64,000 nucleotides of DNA from Nocardioides cynanchi (GTDB lineage: Bacteria > Actinomycetota > Actinomycetes > Propionibacteriales > Nocardioidaceae): assembly GCF_008761635.1 (NCBI RefSeq), contig NZ_CP044344.1, positions 1,922,001 to 1,986,000 of the forward strand, given 5' to 3'. The stretch's first letter is position 1. Every line of letters starts with the position of its first letter. Below the pieces are notes generated by a model, which made no database searches, had not been told where the DNA came from, and saw nothing but the letters and a program-made list of their open reading frames with translations. Below, piece after piece: positions 49,878-59,252 of this stretch. The position numbers and the translations under genes were made by a program.

Positions 49878-50804
49878 TCAGGTGTGGGCCACCGCCAGCG
49901 CGGGCCGGACCCGGGTGCCGCCGCGCCCGTCGACCAGCTCCGCGATGTCGCCCAGCGAGCCGATCACGGCCTCGTGACCGGTCTCCCGCACGAAGCGGCA
50001 CGCGGCGCGGACCTTGGGACCCATCGAGCCGGCCGGCAACGCCATCGGCTCGAGCTCGTCGGGCGTGACCTGCTCCAGCCGACGCTGCCCCGGCGTGCCC
50101 CAGTAGGCGTAGACACCGTCGACGTCGGTCGCGATCACCAGCAGGTCGGCACCGAGCTCGCGCGCCAGCAGTCCGGAGGCGAGATCCTTGTCGATCACGG
50201 CCTCGACCCCGTGCAGGTGCCCGTGCTCGTCGTACACCGTCGGGATGCCGCCGCCACCGGCACAGATCACCACCGTGCCCATCTCGAGCAGCTGCCGGAT
50301 CGGCCGCAGCTCGAAGACCCGGCGCGGCTCCGGGCTGGCCACCACGCGCCTGAAGTCGGCGCCGTCCGGGGCGATCGCCCACCCGTCGTCGCGGGCGTGC
50401 TTCTCCGCCGTCCAGCGGTCGTAGACCGGCCCGATCGGCTTGGTCGGGTGCGCGAACGCCGGGTCGCGCGGGTCCACCTCGATCATCGTGAGCACGGTCG
50501 CCAGGGGCGTCTCCACCGGCAGCAGGTTGCCGAGCTCCTGCTCGATCACATAGCCGATCATCGCCTCGGTCTCGGCGCCCAGCACGTCGAGGGGGTACGG
50601 CGCGACGTCGTGGTACGCCTCCGCCTGGAGGGCCAGCAACCCGACCTGCGGCCCGTTCCCGTGCGCGATCACCACCTCGTTGCCCGGCACCACCTGCGCG
50701 ATCCGATCGGCGGCGGTCCGGATGTTGGCCCGCTGGTTGGCCGCCGTCATCGGCTGGCCACGCTGGAGCAGGGCGTTGCCGCCCAGGGCGATCACGATCC
50801 GCAT
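49878..50804 (-). CDS. arcC: Carbamate kinase (arginine deiminase pathway)
   Basis: 308 residues. [66 protein letters not shown] and [12 protein letters not shown] match the family. It converts carbamoyl phosphate from ArcB to ATP, CO2 and ammonia, the energy-yielding step. Last gene of arcDABC on this strand. The ATG at MRIVIAL is preferred because GAGGGGG lies 8 nt before it; a GTG two codons earlier is too close. It differs from the other carbamate kinase in the window throughout, including the loop after KPIG. Confidence 0.95.
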   Translation of the reverse strand: MRIVIALGGNALLQRGQPMTAANQRANIRTAADRIAQVVPGNEVVIAHGNGPQVGLLALQAEAYHDVAPYPLDVLGAETEAMIGYVIEQELGNLLPVETPLATVLTMIEVDPRDPAFAHPTKPIGPVYDRWTAEKHARDDGWAIAPDGADFRRVVASPEPRRVFELRPIRQLLEMGTVVICAGGGGIPTVYDEHGHLHGVEAVIDKDLASGLLARELGADLLVIATDVDGVYAYWGTPGQRRLEQVTPDELEPMALPAGSMGPKVRAACRFVRETGHEAVIGSLGDIAELVDGRGGTRVRPALAVAHT

Positions 50805-50817
50805 CGACACCGCCCCC

Positions 50818-51822
50818 TCAGCCCAGCGCCGCGACGAGCAGCGCCTTGATCGTGTGCATCCGGTTCTCGGCCTGCTCGAAGGCGATGTTGGCCGGCGACT
50901 CGAAGACGTCCTCGGTGACCTCGATCCCGTTCTTCAGCAGGGGGTACTGCTCGGCCACCCGCGCCCCGACCACCGTCTCGGAGTTGTGGAAGGCGGGCAG
51001 GCAGTGCATGAACCGCACCCGCGGGTTGCCGGCGGCGGCCATCAGCTCGGCGTTGACCTGGAAGGGCAGCAGCAGGTCGACCCGCTCGCCCCAGCTCTCG
51101 ACCGGCTCGCCCATCGACACCCACACGTCGGTGTGCACGAAGTCGACCCCGGAGACCGCGGCGACGGGGTCGTCGGTGACCGTGATCCGGGCACCCGACA
51201 GCTCAGCGAAGCCGCGGCACATCGCCACGTGCTCCTCGCTCGGCCACAGCTCGCGCGGTGCCCCGATCCGCACGTCCATGCCCAGCTTGGAGCCCACCAG
51301 CAGCAGCGAGTTCGCCACGTTGTTGCGGCCGTCGCCCACGAACGCGTAGGAGATCTGGTGGATCGGCTTGTCGGAGTGCTCGGTCATGGTCAGCACGTCG
51401 GCGAGCATCTGCGTCGGGTGGAACTCGTCGGTCAGCCCGTTGAAGACCGGCACCCCGGAGAACTCCGCCAGCGTCTCGACGTTGGCCTGGCTGGACCCGC
51501 GGTACTCGATCGCGTCGTACATCCGCCCCAGCACCCGGGCGGTGTCCTTCATGGACTCCTTGTGGCCGATCTGCGAGGACGACGGGTCGATGTAGGTGAC
51601 GTGCGCCCCCTCGTCGTACGCCGCCACCTCGAACGCGCAACGGGTCCGCGTGGAGGTCTTCTCGAAGATCAGGGCGATGTTCTTGCCGCGCAGGTGCTGG
51701 TGCTCCACCCCGGCGTACTTCGCCCGCTTGAGGTCACGCGCCAGGTCGAGCAGGTAGTGCAGGTCCCGCTCGGAGTGGTGCACGAGGCTGAGCAGGTCGC
51801 GGTTGCGGTTGTTGAACGGCAT
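50818..51822 (-). CDS. arcB: Ornithine carbamoyltransferase, catabolic
   Basis: 334 residues. Carbamoyl-phosphate site [51 protein letters not shown] and [12 protein letters not shown] (catalytic Cys) are all present. The length and the neighbouring arcA, arcC and arcD identify the catabolic direction: citrulline plus phosphate to ornithine plus carbamoyl phosphate. AAGGA precedes the ATG. It is 13 nt upstream of arcC and 27 nt downstream of arcA. Confidence 0.96.
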   Translation of the reverse strand: MPFNNRNRDLLSLVHHSERDLHYLLDLARDLKRAKYAGVEHQHLRGKNIALIFEKTSTRTRCAFEVAAYDEGAHVTYIDPSSSQIGHKESMKDTARVLGRMYDAIEYRGSSQANVETLAEFSGVPVFNGLTDEFHPTQMLADVLTMTEHSDKPIHQISYAFVGDGRNNVANSLLLVGSKLGMDVRIGAPRELWPSEEHVAMCRGFAELSGARITVTDDPVAAVSGVDFVHTDVWVSMGEPVESWGERVDLLLPFQVNAELMAAAGNPRVRFMHCLPAFHNSETVVGARVAEQYPLLKNGIEVTEDVFESPANIAFEQAENRMHTIKALLVAALG

Positions 51823-51849
51823 CGGGGGTTCCTTCTCGTGAGGGGCGGG

Positions 51850-53112
51850 TCAGTAGACGGGGTCGCGCAGGATCGGGCAGGTCATGCATCGGCCGCCACC
51901 GCGACCGCGGCCGAGCTCGCCGGCCGGGATGGTGATCACCTCGACCCCGGCCTTGCGGAGCAGGGTGTTGGTGAAGGTGTTGCGGTCGTAGCCGACGACG
52001 ACGCCGGGTTCGAGAGCGACGACGTTGTTGCCGTCGTCCCACTGCTCGCGCTCTGCGCCGAAGCGGTCGCCGCCGGTGTTGACGACCCGCAGGTCGATCC
52101 CGAGGGCCGCCGAGAGCGTTGGCACGAAACCGGACTTCTCCCGCCGGATGTCCAGCCCCGACGGGGACCCGTCGTCGGGCCGCAGCGTGAACGGCACGAT
52201 CGCGTCCGTCATCGGGGCGAACGTCGTGACCAGGTCCGCGTCGCAGAAGGTGAACACCGTGTCGAGATGCATGGCCGACCGGGTGCGCGGCAGGCTGGCC
52301 ACGATCACCTGCTCGGCCGCCCCCGCCTTGAACAGCCGCCGCGCGACCTGGGTGATCGCCTGCTGCGAGGTCCGCTCCCCCATGCCGATCGCCACGATCC
52401 CCTTGCCGATCGGCATCACGTCGCCGCCCTCGAGGGTGGCGAGTCCGTGGTCGTGGGGGTTCCCGTCCAGATCGCCGAGCCACACGTCGTACGCCGTGTC
52501 GGCGAAGGCCGGGTGGAACCGGTAGATCGCCGTGGTCAGCAGCGTCTCCTGGCGCCGCGCCGGCCAGTACATCGGGTTCAGCGTGACGCCACCGAAGATC
52601 CACGACGTGTTGTCGCGGGCGAACAGCGTGTTCGGCAGCGGCGGGAGCACGAACGCGGCCTGGTCGGTGCCGTCACGCAACGCGGTGACGAACGGCCCGC
52701 CGAGGTCGTCGGGCACGTCCCGCCAGGCCACGCCGCCGACCAGCAGGTCCGCGAGCCGGGCAGACGGGACCCCGTCGAGCCAGGCCCGGATCTCGTGGGT
52801 CAGCCCGGGGCCCACGAGGTCGTCGGTGATCTTGCGGTCCAGCACCCAGGAGCGGCCCTCCGGCGTCGCGACGACGTCGGAGAGCAGCTCGTGGGTCTCG
52901 AGGACCTCGACCCCGCGGTCGCGCATCTTCGTGACGAACTCAAAGTGGTCCCGCTTGGCGCGGTCCACCCAGATCACGTCGTCGAAGAGCAGGTCGTCGC
53001 ACGTGTCCGGGGTGAGCCTCTGGTGCGCCAGTCCGGGCGCACACACGAGCACTCGCCGCAGGCGGCCGGCTTCCGACCACACACCGACACGGGGTCGTAG
53101 GTCCTCGATCAT
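51850..53112 (-). CDS. arcA: Arginine deiminase
   Basis: 420 residues. Converts arginine to citrulline and ammonia. Key regions: [68 protein letters not shown] (His/Asp pair), [17 protein letters not shown] and the catalytic Cys in [10 protein letters not shown] (about residue 409). Family length is 405-420. The start at [10 protein letters not shown] is set by GTGAGGACG just upstream; extension in frame would enter arcD antisense. Second gene of arcDABC, 14 nt after arcD. Confidence 0.97.
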   Translation of the reverse strand: MIEDLRPRVGVWSEAGRLRRVLVCAPGLAHQRLTPDTCDDLLFDDVIWVDRAKRDHFEFVTKMRDRGVEVLETHELLSDVVATPEGRSWVLDRKITDDLVGPGLTHEIRAWLDGVPSARLADLLVGGVAWRDVPDDLGGPFVTALRDGTDQAAFVLPPLPNTLFARDNTSWIFGGVTLNPMYWPARRQETLLTTAIYRFHPAFADTAYDVWLGDLDGNPHDHGLATLEGGDVMPIGKGIVAIGMGERTSQQAITQVARRLFKAGAAEQVIVASLPRTRSAMHLDTVFTFCDADLVTTFAPMTDAIVPFTLRPDDGSPSGLDIRREKSGFVPTLSAALGIDLRVVNTGGDRFGAEREQWDDGNNVVALEPGVVVGYDRNTFTNTLLRKAGVEVITIPAGELGRGRGGGRCMTCPILRDPVY

Positions 53113-53126
53113 CGTCCTCACTCCCC

Positions 53127-54614
53127 TCAGACCGACACGTAGCCCTGGATGAAGCCGACGATCGCGGCCACGGACCCGATCGCGACCACACCGACCAGGA
53201 CCTTCTCGATCGAGGTGAACACCAGCTCGCGGCTCTCCTTGCGGGCCCAGACGAAGAACGCCGTGCCCACGAGGTAGAACAGCGCCGCTACGAGCACGTA
53301 CTGCCAGCCACCCGCGTAGACCAGCCACACGGCGTACGCGAGGCCGAGCGAACCGACGAGCAGGTCACGGGTCCGGCCCGCGCCGTGCTCGTAGGTCTCA
53401 CCACGCAGGGCGAGCATGACCTGGTACGCCGCGGACCACAGGTAGGGCAGCAGGATCAGCGAGGTCGCGAGGTAGATCAGGTCGGTGTAGGTGCTGGAGT
53501 TGAACAGAGTCCAGACCAGCATCAGCTGGACACAGGCGTTGGTCAGCCACAGTGCGACGTGAGGCGCACCGTGGGTGTTCTCCTGGGCCAGCACCTTCGG
53601 GAGCACGTGCTCGTTGGCCGGCAGGCGCAGGATCTCCACGCTGAGCAGGATCCAGGCCAGCAGGGCTCCGAGCAGCGAGACCAGCAGCCCGATCGAGATG
53701 AAGCCGGCACCCCAGCTACCGACCTGGTCCTTCATCAGGGCCGCCATCGACGGGTCGGAGAGACCCGCGATCTTCGCCTGGGCCATCAGCCCGTAGGACA
53801 GCAGGTTGACCATGAGGAGCAGGGCGAGGACGCCCACGAAGCCCAAGATCGTCGCGCGTCCGACCTCGCTGCGCTTGGCCGCGCGCTGGGAGTAGACCGC
53901 CGCACCCTCGATGCCGATGAACACCCAGACGGTGACCAGCATCATGTTCTTGACCTGGTCGAGGGTGCTGCCGAGCGAGGCGCCGTCGATCTGGGTCGAG
54001 TGGCCCCAGATGTCGGCGTTGAAGATGCCGGCCTTGAAGCCGACGGCCGCGATCGCGATGAAGGTGACGATCGGGACGACCTTGGCGATGGTGACCACGG
54101 TGTTGACCAGGGCCGCGCTGTGCACGCCGCGCAGGGTCAGGGCATGGACCACCCACAGGACCACCGACGCCAGCAGGATCGGCCGCCAGGTGTTGCCGCC
54201 CTCGAACGACGGCCAGAAGTAGCCCAGCGTGGAGCCCATCAGGACCAGGTAGCCGACGTTGCCGACCCAGGCACTGACCCAGTACCCCCACGCGGAGGTG
54301 AAGCCGACGTAGTTGCCGAAACCGGCGCGGGCGTAGCCGTACACCCCGCCGTCGACGTCGGGCTTGCGGCTGACCAGGGTCTGGAAGACGAAGGCCAGCA
54401 TCAACATCCCGAGTCCCGTGATGCCCCACCCGATGACCAGGGGCCCGGGGGCGGCGCTACCCGCCATCTGGGACGGCAGCGCGAAGATCCCGCTGCCGAT
54501 CATGGATCCGACCACGAGGGCGGTCAGGGCCGCGAGACCCAGGCCGACGCGACGCTGCGGAGGCTGCTCTCCGGACGATGCCTGCTCGACATGCCGGGTG
54601 AGAACGTGACTCAT
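53127..54614 (-). CDS. arcD: APC-family arginine/ornithine antiporter
   Basis: 495 residues with 12-13 hydrophobic segments. [20 protein letters not shown] is the amino-acid-binding GSxIGSGIF loop of APC carriers; [17 protein letters not shown] and [21 protein letters not shown] are typical of the basic amino acid/polyamine antiporter (ArcD/LysI) group. It exchanges external arginine for ornithine. The ATG at MSHVLTRH has AAGGAG 6 nt upstream. First gene of the operon; a 7-bp hairpin lies just upstream of that ribosome site and a CRP-like site at 54731-54746. Confidence 0.93.
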   Translation of the reverse strand: MSHVLTRHVEQASSGEQPPQRRVGLGLAALTALVVGSMIGSGIFALPSQMAGSAAPGPLVIGWGITGLGMLMLAFVFQTLVSRKPDVDGGVYGYARAGFGNYVGFTSAWGYWVSAWVGNVGYLVLMGSTLGYFWPSFEGGNTWRPILLASVVLWVVHALTLRGVHSAALVNTVVTIAKVVPIVTFIAIAAVGFKAGIFNADIWGHSTQIDGASLGSTLDQVKNMMLVTVWVFIGIEGAAVYSQRAAKRSEVGRATILGFVGVLALLLMVNLLSYGLMAQAKIAGLSDPSMAALMKDQVGSWGAGFISIGLLVSLLGALLAWILLSVEILRLPANEHVLPKVLAQENTHGAPHVALWLTNACVQLMLVWTLFNSSTYTDLIYLATSLILLPYLWSAAYQVMLALRGETYEHGAGRTRDLLVGSLGLAYAVWLVYAGGWQYVLVAALFYLVGTAFFVWARKESRELVFTSIEKVLVGVVAIGSVAAIVGFIQGYVSV

Positions 54615-54633
54615 CTCCAGCTCCTTAGACACT

Positions 54634-54652
54634 GCCGGACCGGAAGTCCGGC
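54634..54652 (-). promoter_or_regulatory. Hairpin in the arcD leader
   Basis: GCCGGAC and GTCCGGC around CGGAA. It lies 20 nt before the arcD start codon, right next to the AAGGAG ribosome site. Could be part of an operator or a leader structure; no known riboswitch recognised. Confidence 0.4.
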
Positions 54653-54730
54653 ACTTCCGACGCTAAGGAGCGCCTGCGGGTGCGGTCAGAGTCGCTCGTC
54701 CCACCCGGGCCGCCACAGGTCACCGGGTCG

Positions 54731-54746
54731 TGTGATCCCGCTCACG
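54731..54746. promoter_or_regulatory. CRP/FNR-type site upstream of the arc operon
   Basis: TGTGA-TCCCGC-TCACG matches TGTGA-N6-TCACA in nine of ten conserved positions. It lies 117 nt upstream of arcD. Arginine deiminase operons in many bacteria are activated by CRP/FNR-family proteins (for example ArcR, ANR), so the location is meaningful. Confidence 0.6.
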
Positions 54747-54752
54747 CGGGGG

Positions 54753-55385
54753 TCACCACGTGGGCCGGGGGCCTCCGAACCCCAGCTCGACCAGCGGTGG
54801 ACCGATGCCGGAGACGTCGCGCAGGATCCACTCGTCGCGGAGCAGCAGCATCGCCGGGGCCGGACGCAGGACCACCCACAGCCACCGGCCCCCGGCCTCG
54901 CCGACGAAGACCGAGCGGTCGAGCTCGGTGTCGGCGGACGCCGTCGACACCGGCCAGAGGGGTACCGCCTGGGTGCCGATCCGGACCCGCGCCTGAGGCG
55001 GCCCGGCGCCGACCTCCGGACCGGGATCCAGCTCCCGGATCCCCGCGCATCGCGCGCCGAGGCCCACGCCCGACTCCTCGCTGACCACGAACACGTCCAC
55101 CGGGCCGTCGAGGGCGCTGGTGCCCGAGCTGCAGGTCATCGTGGCGCGGGCCGGCTGCTCACCGACGACCGCGAAGTCGCTGACGACCCAGCCCGGGCTC
55201 ATCGGCCAGGGCAGCAGGGTGGGAAAGTCACCCGCGTCGGCGAGCATCACCACGAACTCGTCGTACGACGACTCGACCGGGCGGCGCAGCGCCGGCGTGG
55301 GGCCGTGCTCGGGGCAGGCCCAGCCGCCGCCCGGCACGGGTGCGACCGGAGCGGGGCAACGCGGGCACTCCGTCGGGAGCGGCAT
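54753..55385 (-). CDS. Conserved actinobacterial protein with N-terminal zinc ribbon (DUF6758-like)
   Basis: 210 residues. MPLPTECPRCPAPVAPVPGGGWACPEHG gives a CxxC...CxxH metal-binding knuckle, followed by a beta-rich domain with FPTLLPWPMSPGWVVSDF, GPVDVFVVSEESGVGLGARC and a tryptophan-rich WLWVVLRPAPAMLLLRDEW. I believe this matches the family named DUF6758, but the name is from memory. A GTG three codons earlier is possible. No function known. Its stop is close to the CRP-like site of the arc operon. Confidence 0.75.
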   Translation of the reverse strand: MPLPTECPRCPAPVAPVPGGGWACPEHGPTPALRRPVESSYDEFVVMLADAGDFPTLLPWPMSPGWVVSDFAVVGEQPARATMTCSSGTSALDGPVDVFVVSEESGVGLGARCAGIRELDPGPEVGAGPPQARVRIGTQAVPLWPVSTASADTELDRSVFVGEAGGRWLWVVLRPAPAMLLLRDEWILRDVSGIGPPLVELGFGGPRPTW

Positions 55386-55418
55386 GGGGTCCACGGTCGC
55401 GGGCCGGCGCCACCGAGG

Positions 55419-55982
55419 TCAAGAGTTCCAGCGCTGGACCACCGGCGTCTCGCGCTCCCAGGCGAGCACCGAGACGGTGGCCGTGTCGAGCCGCAGGTGG
55501 CGGCCGTCGGTGACCGGCAGCTCCAGCCACCGCGCCGCCAGGGCCCGGAGCGAGTGTCCGTGCCCGAAGACCAGGACCCGCCCCTCCGCGGCCCGGCACC
55601 GGGCCACCACCCGGTCGAGCCGGACGCTGACGTCGTCGGCCGTCTCGCCGCCGGGCACCGGCCCGGACCAGATCGTCCAGCCCGGGTAGGTCGTCCGGAT
55701 CTCCGGGGTGGTCTCTCCCTCGAGGTCGCCGTAGTCCCACTCCGCGAGGTCCGGGTCCACCTCGGCCTCGGGGTGCCCGGCCAGCCGGGCGGTCTCACGC
55801 GCCCGTCGCCGCGGCGAGGTGAGCACGAGGGAGAACTGGTCGTCGTCGAGCCGGTCACGCAGGCCCGTCGCCACGGCCTCGCCGTCCTCGGTGAGGGGGA
55901 GGTCGGTGGTCGAGGTGTGCCGCCCGTCGCGGCTCCACTCGGTCTCACCGTGCCGGATCAGCCACACCTCGTCGCATGCCAT
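55419..55982 (-). CDS. Histidine phosphatase family protein
   Basis: 187 residues. The RHG motif VWLIRHGETEWSRDGRHTST holds the phospho-accepting His; LTEDGEAVATGLRDRL, ERPPRRSG-region Arg residues and the second His in LVFGHGHSLRALAARWL complete the site. The ETEWSRDGRHTSTTDLPLT variant is like mycobacterial Rv3214 (acid phosphatase once named gpm2), not a glycolytic mutase. Substrate is uncertain. TAGGTT, 6 nt, ATG supports the start and leaderless transcription. Confidence 0.9.
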   Translation of the reverse strand: MACDEVWLIRHGETEWSRDGRHTSTTDLPLTEDGEAVATGLRDRLDDDQFSLVLTSPRRRARETARLAGHPEAEVDPDLAEWDYGDLEGETTPEIRTTYPGWTIWSGPVPGGETADDVSVRLDRVVARCRAAEGRVLVFGHGHSLRALAARWLELPVTDGRHLRLDTATVSVLAWERETPVVQRWNS

Positions 55983-55988
55983 GGAGCC

Positions 55989-55994
55989 AACCTA
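55989..55994 (-). promoter_or_regulatory. Putative -10 element of the histidine phosphatase gene
   Basis: Minus-strand TAGGTT, then GGCTCC, then ATG. Confidence 0.45.
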
Positions 55995-56022
55995 AGCCAG
56001 CCTCCCGGCCGGTCGTGCCACG

Positions 56023-57216
56023 ATGCCGGTCATGGTGTCGACCTCCGAGACGAGCACCGCCGAGGACCGGCGCGCCCGCTCCGCCGGCGCTGCCGGCTTC
56101 TTCACCCAGGGCTTCGTCTTCATCAGCCTGACCACCCGGCTGCCCACGGTGCAGGACCACTGGGGCTACAGCGACACCACGTTGTCGCTGCTGCTCCTGA
56201 TGATGGTGCTGCTCGCGGGTCTGGGCACGGTCCTCGCCGAGACCGCCTGCAAGCGCGTCGACAGCGCCGTGATCCTGCGGGCCGGCCTGCTCGGCATCGC
56301 GGTCACCGTGCCGGTCTTCGCGCTCGCCGGCGACCAGGTGGTCTTCATCGCCTCGATGGCCGGGTACGGCGTGGCGCTGGGCGCCGTGGACGCCACCACC
56401 AACATGCAGGCGGTCGCGGTGGAGCACCTGTACGGCCGGCCGATCCTGCCGTCGTTCCACGGCGCGTGGACCCTCGGCGGCGCCACCGGCGCCGCGGTGG
56501 CGCTGGCGATGGGTCACCTGCCGCTCTCCGCGACCGCGGCCGTCGCCGTCGTACCCCTGGTGGTCTCCTTCGCCCCGTTCCTGCGGCGGGCGGAGCTCTC
56601 GGTCCAGCAGTCGGCCGGCGTCGAGGTGCCGTGGCGACCGATCATCCTGGTCGGGCTGGCGATGGTGCTCTTCTACATGGTCGACACGGCTGCGTTCACC
56701 TGGGGACCGCAGTTCCTCGACAAGGTGTTCACCACGCCGCACCAGCTGGTCGCCCTGGCCGTCTTCCCCTACCTCCTGGCCAGCGGCGCGTGCCGGCTGG
56801 CGGGCGACACCGTGGTCGCCCGGTTCGGCGCCGTGCCGGTGCTGCGCATCGGCGCCGTCGTGGCCAGCCTCGGCCTGGCCGTGACCGTCTTCTCGCCCTC
56901 GTGGCCGGTCGCGGTGGCCGGCTTCACGGTGATGGGCGCCGGCGTCGCCGTCGTCGCGCCCCTGAGCTTCTCGGCCGCGGCCCGGATCGCGGGCACCGGT
57001 TTCGAGGGCGAGGACGACCCGGCGCTCCGGCACGCGCGGGTCGACGCGGTGATCGCGCGGTTCAACCAGTTCAACTACGTCGGCGCACTGCTCGGCGCGG
57101 TGATGACCGGCCTGGTCGGTGCCGGCAACCTGCGGCTCGGCTTTGCCGTGCCCATGGTGCTGATCCTCGCCCTGATCCCCTTGGCCCGGGCCTTCGCACC
57201 GGTCAGGCCGGGCTAG
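56023..57216 (+). CDS. Major facilitator superfamily transporter
   Basis: 397 residues, about 12 hydrophobic segments. GAAGFFTQGFVFISLTTRLP at the N-terminus and GVALGAVDATTNMQAVAVEH in the fourth-fifth helix region resemble the FucP/YbjJ-like MFS group. The next part, LYGRPILPSFHGAWTLGGATG, carries the conserved SFHGxxxxGG pattern of that group. The substrate is unknown. Starts at 56023 (MPVMVST) or at the ATG 9 nt later; neither has a clear ribosome site. Its 3' end overlaps the MaoC gene by 14 nt on the other strand. Confidence 0.88.
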   Translation: MPVMVSTSETSTAEDRRARSAGAAGFFTQGFVFISLTTRLPTVQDHWGYSDTTLSLLLLMMVLLAGLGTVLAETACKRVDSAVILRAGLLGIAVTVPVFALAGDQVVFIASMAGYGVALGAVDATTNMQAVAVEHLYGRPILPSFHGAWTLGGATGAAVALAMGHLPLSATAAVAVVPLVVSFAPFLRRAELSVQQSAGVEVPWRPIILVGLAMVLFYMVDTAAFTWGPQFLDKVFTTPHQLVALAVFPYLLASGACRLAGDTVVARFGAVPVLRIGAVVASLGLAVTVFSPSWPVAVAGFTVMGAGVAVVAPLSFSAAARIAGTGFEGEDDPALRHARVDAVIARFNQFNYVGALLGAVMTGLVGAGNLRLGFAVPMVLILALIPLARAFAPVRPG

Positions 57217-57736
57217 TCCCCGGCCAGTTCTTGTCCGGCTGCGGAACCGGGCGACCGGGCTGCTCGCCGCCTCGTGCCTCGAGGTAGCTGTCCTTGGGCA
57301 CCATCACCTTGCGGCGGAAGATGCAGACGACCTTGCCGTCCTGGTTGTAGCCGATCGTCTCGACGTGGACGACCCCGCGATCGTCCTTGCTGGTCGACTC
57401 CCACTTGTCGAGCACCGTGGTCTCGCCGTACAGCGTGTCGCCGTGGAACGTCGGTGCGACGTGGCGCAGCGACTCGATCTCGAGATTGGCGATCGCCTTG
57501 CCCGAGACGTCCGGGACGCTCATGCCGAGCAGGATCGAGTAGACGTAGTTGCCGACCACGACGTTCTTGCCGAACTGCGTGGTCTCCTCGGCGTAGTGCG
57601 CGTCGAGGTGCAAAGGGTGGTGGTTCATGGTGAGCAGGCAGAACAGGTGGTCGTCGTACTCCGTGACCGTCTTGCCCGGCCAGTGCCGGTACGTCGCGCC
57701 GACCTCGAACTCCTCATAGCTGCGTCCGAACTGCAT
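57203..57736 (-). CDS. MaoC-like hydratase/dehydratase
   Basis: 177 residues, a single hot-dog domain with the hydratase 2 motif. VTEYDDHLFCLLTMNHHPLHLDAHYAEET carries the catalytic Asp/His type residues (D..N.HP.H.D). Further features are FGKNVVVGNYVYSILLGMSV and TFHGDTLYGETTVLDK. Likely acts on an enoyl- or mesaconyl-CoA-like thioester. The ATG giving MQFGRSYEEF was chosen over one 9 nt upstream. No acyl-CoA gene adjacent except the acyl-CoA dehydrogenase 3 kb away. Confidence 0.9.
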   Translation of the reverse strand: MQFGRSYEEFEVGATYRHWPGKTVTEYDDHLFCLLTMNHHPLHLDAHYAEETTQFGKNVVVGNYVYSILLGMSVPDVSGKAIANLEIESLRHVAPTFHGDTLYGETTVLDKWESTSKDDRGVVHVETIGYNQDGKVVCIFRRKVMVPKDSYLEARGGEQPGRPVPQPDKNWPGTSPA

Positions 57737-57772
57737 GGCCCACATCCTGCCGCAGGCCAGGGCCGGGCTCGA

Positions 57773-57787
57773 CCACGGCTGCCGTGG
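57773..57787 (-). terminator. Possible terminator after the DUF5302 gene
   Basis: Inverted repeat CCACGGC-T-GCCGTGG, 24 nt beyond the DUF5302 stop on the minus strand. Short loop and no T tract, so weak evidence. Confidence 0.35.
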
Positions 57788-57810
57788 GATACCTCACGGC
57801 TCGGCCAGGG

Positions 57811-57999
57811 TCAGGACCCTCCGCCACCGGCCTTGCGGCGGTGCATCTTCGGGCCGGTGCCGCCGTGCACCTCGGAGCCGTGCGCCTTCTCCTTGAGCGG
57901 AGCATCCTCGGCGACGCCCTTGGCCTTGGCGTTCTTGCGGTCCAGGGCCTCGCGCATCTTGGCCTTCAGGTCGTCGTTGGCGTGGTTGTCCTGGTTCAT
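57811..57999 (-). CDS. DUF5302 small protein
   Basis: 62 residues, highly charged: MNQDNHANDDLKAKMREALDR at the start, then EKAHGSEVHGGTGPKMHRRKAGGGGS at the end (two pieces of one chain). Similar small hydrophilic proteins are common in actinobacteria under the name DUF5302; function unknown. GGTGGGTGGC precedes the ATG. An ATG-like GTG four codons earlier is possible. Confidence 0.8.
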   Translation of the reverse strand: MNQDNHANDDLKAKMREALDRKNAKAKGVAEDAPLKEKAHGSEVHGGTGPKMHRRKAGGGGS

Positions 58000-58054
58000 G
58001 CCACCCACCATGCCACCCGACCGGTCGCGGGTCGAGCGGGTTCCCCGCGACGCC

Positions 58055-58486
58055 CTACTGGACGGGCTGACCGCCGCCGTAGGGGTCCTGCTGCGGCGCC
58101 TGCTGGGCGGGCTGCCCGGCCGGCTGGCCGTAGCCGAGGCGCTGCGCCGTCTCGCGGGCCGCGTCGGTGACGGGTACGGCGACCACGGCGGTGCCGTAGG
58201 CGCAGATCTCGGTCCAGGTGTCGCCCATCTCGGAGGTGTCGAAACGCATCGCGATCACCGCGTTGGCACCGCGGTTGCGGGCCTCGTCGATCATCCGCCC
58301 CATCACCTCGTTGCGGCTGTTCACGAGGTTGGACGTCATCCCCTTGAGCTCACCGCCGACCAGCGACTTGAAGCCCGCCCCCATCTGCGAGAAGGCGTTG
58401 CGCGACCGGACGGTCAGTCCGAACACCTCGCCACAGACCTGGCGGATCTCCCAACCTGGGATGTCGTTGCTGGTGACCACCAACAT
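58055..58486 (-). CDS. YbjQ family protein
   Basis: 143 residues. The YbjQ (PF01906) domain is complete: VTSNDIPGWEIRQVCGEVFG, RSRNAFSQMGAGFKSLVGGE, NRGANAVIAMRFDTSEMG and EICAYGTAVVAVP. A Gln/Pro/Gly-rich tail of about 30 residues follows. The family forms pentamers sometimes called heavy-metal-binding, but a metal role is unproven. AAGGAG sits before the ATG. Isolated gene, no operon partner. Confidence 0.92.
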   Translation of the reverse strand: MLVVTSNDIPGWEIRQVCGEVFGLTVRSRNAFSQMGAGFKSLVGGELKGMTSNLVNSRNEVMGRMIDEARNRGANAVIAMRFDTSEMGDTWTEICAYGTAVVAVPVTDAARETAQRLGYGQPAGQPAQQAPQQDPYGGGQPVQ

Positions 58487-58607
58487 CGTGGACGCTCCTT
58501 CTGCGGGCCGGCCGCGCTCGCGGGCCCCCTTCGGGGCCGATCACGACAGAGCGTAGGGGACCCGGCAAGCGCTCACAGAAGGACGCGTCAGCCCGCTCAC
58601 GATGGCG

Positions 58608-58613
58608 TATCCT
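58608..58613 (+). promoter_or_regulatory. Putative -10 element of the lipoprotein gene (leaderless)
   Basis: TATCCT, then CCGACC, then the ATG at 58620; favours that ATG over one 18 nt upstream. Confidence 0.45.
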
Positions 58614-58619
58614 CCGACC

Positions 58620-59240
58620 ATGGGTATGCAGCGCACGCCGGCCCGGGCCCGACTGGCCGGACTCACGGCCGTGGCCGCGCTCGCGCTGTCCGCGTGCGGG
58701 TCCGCCAGCAGCACCACCGCCACCGACCCCGGCGCCGGCTCCGGCACCCCGACCGCCCCTGTCACCCACAGCCCGTCCCTCGACGTGGCACCCGCGAGCG
58801 GCCCGGTGCTCAGCGCCGGTCGCTTCTCGTTCCACGCCCCGCAGGGCTGGGCCGACGTCACCGACCGGGCCGAGACCGGCGTCGTGCTCTCCGCCGCGAA
58901 CCCCACCGACGACAACCCCCTGATGATCATCGTCCGCCACCGCGCCCAGGCGCCGGGCTCCGTCACCGCCGCGGCGAAGGCCGCGGCCCGGCTGTTGGCG
59001 GCCGCCGGCGGCACCGACATCCGGACCCGCCCGGCCACGAACGTCGGCGGCAACCGAGCGGCCCACGTCGTGGCCACCCAGACCAAGCCCGGCAGCCACT
59101 ACCAGCTCGACGCCTACTACGTGCTCACCGGCAAGGACGCGTGGGTGATCACGTTCGCGACCAACCAGTACACGACGCCCTCGCACCGCGACGCGATGCT
59201 CGCCTCCGTGCTGGCCACCTGCCACTGGGCCGGCGCCTGA
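58620..59240 (+). CDS. Secreted lipoprotein, unknown function
   Basis: 206 residues. N-terminus MGMQRTPARARLAGLTAVAA then LALSACGS: a lipoprotein signal with lipobox LSAC, Cys near residue 26 lipidated. A Ser/Thr/Pro linker follows, then a mixed domain starting FSFHAPQGWADVTDRAETGV and containing NVGGNRAAHVVATQTKPGSH and YYVLTGKDAWVITFATNQYT. The GW(x)DVT strand resembles LpqN/LpqT-like and PsbP-like lipoprotein folds; this is a resemblance only. Convergent with the DUF2332 gene. Confidence 0.85.
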   Translation: MGMQRTPARARLAGLTAVAALALSACGSASSTTATDPGAGSGTPTAPVTHSPSLDVAPASGPVLSAGRFSFHAPQGWADVTDRAETGVVLSAANPTDDNPLMIIVRHRAQAPGSVTAAAKAAARLLAAAGGTDIRTRPATNVGGNRAAHVVATQTKPGSHYQLDAYYVLTGKDAWVITFATNQYTTPSHRDAMLASVLATCHWAGA

Positions 59241-59252
59241 CCGAGGGCCACG

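Noticed and set aside
53385-57287. 1300-codon open frame on the plus strand across arcD, the zinc-ribbon gene, the phosphatase and the MFS gene
   Set aside because: Crosses several well-supported genes in both directions and has no recognisable protein feature; typical high-GC shadow frame.
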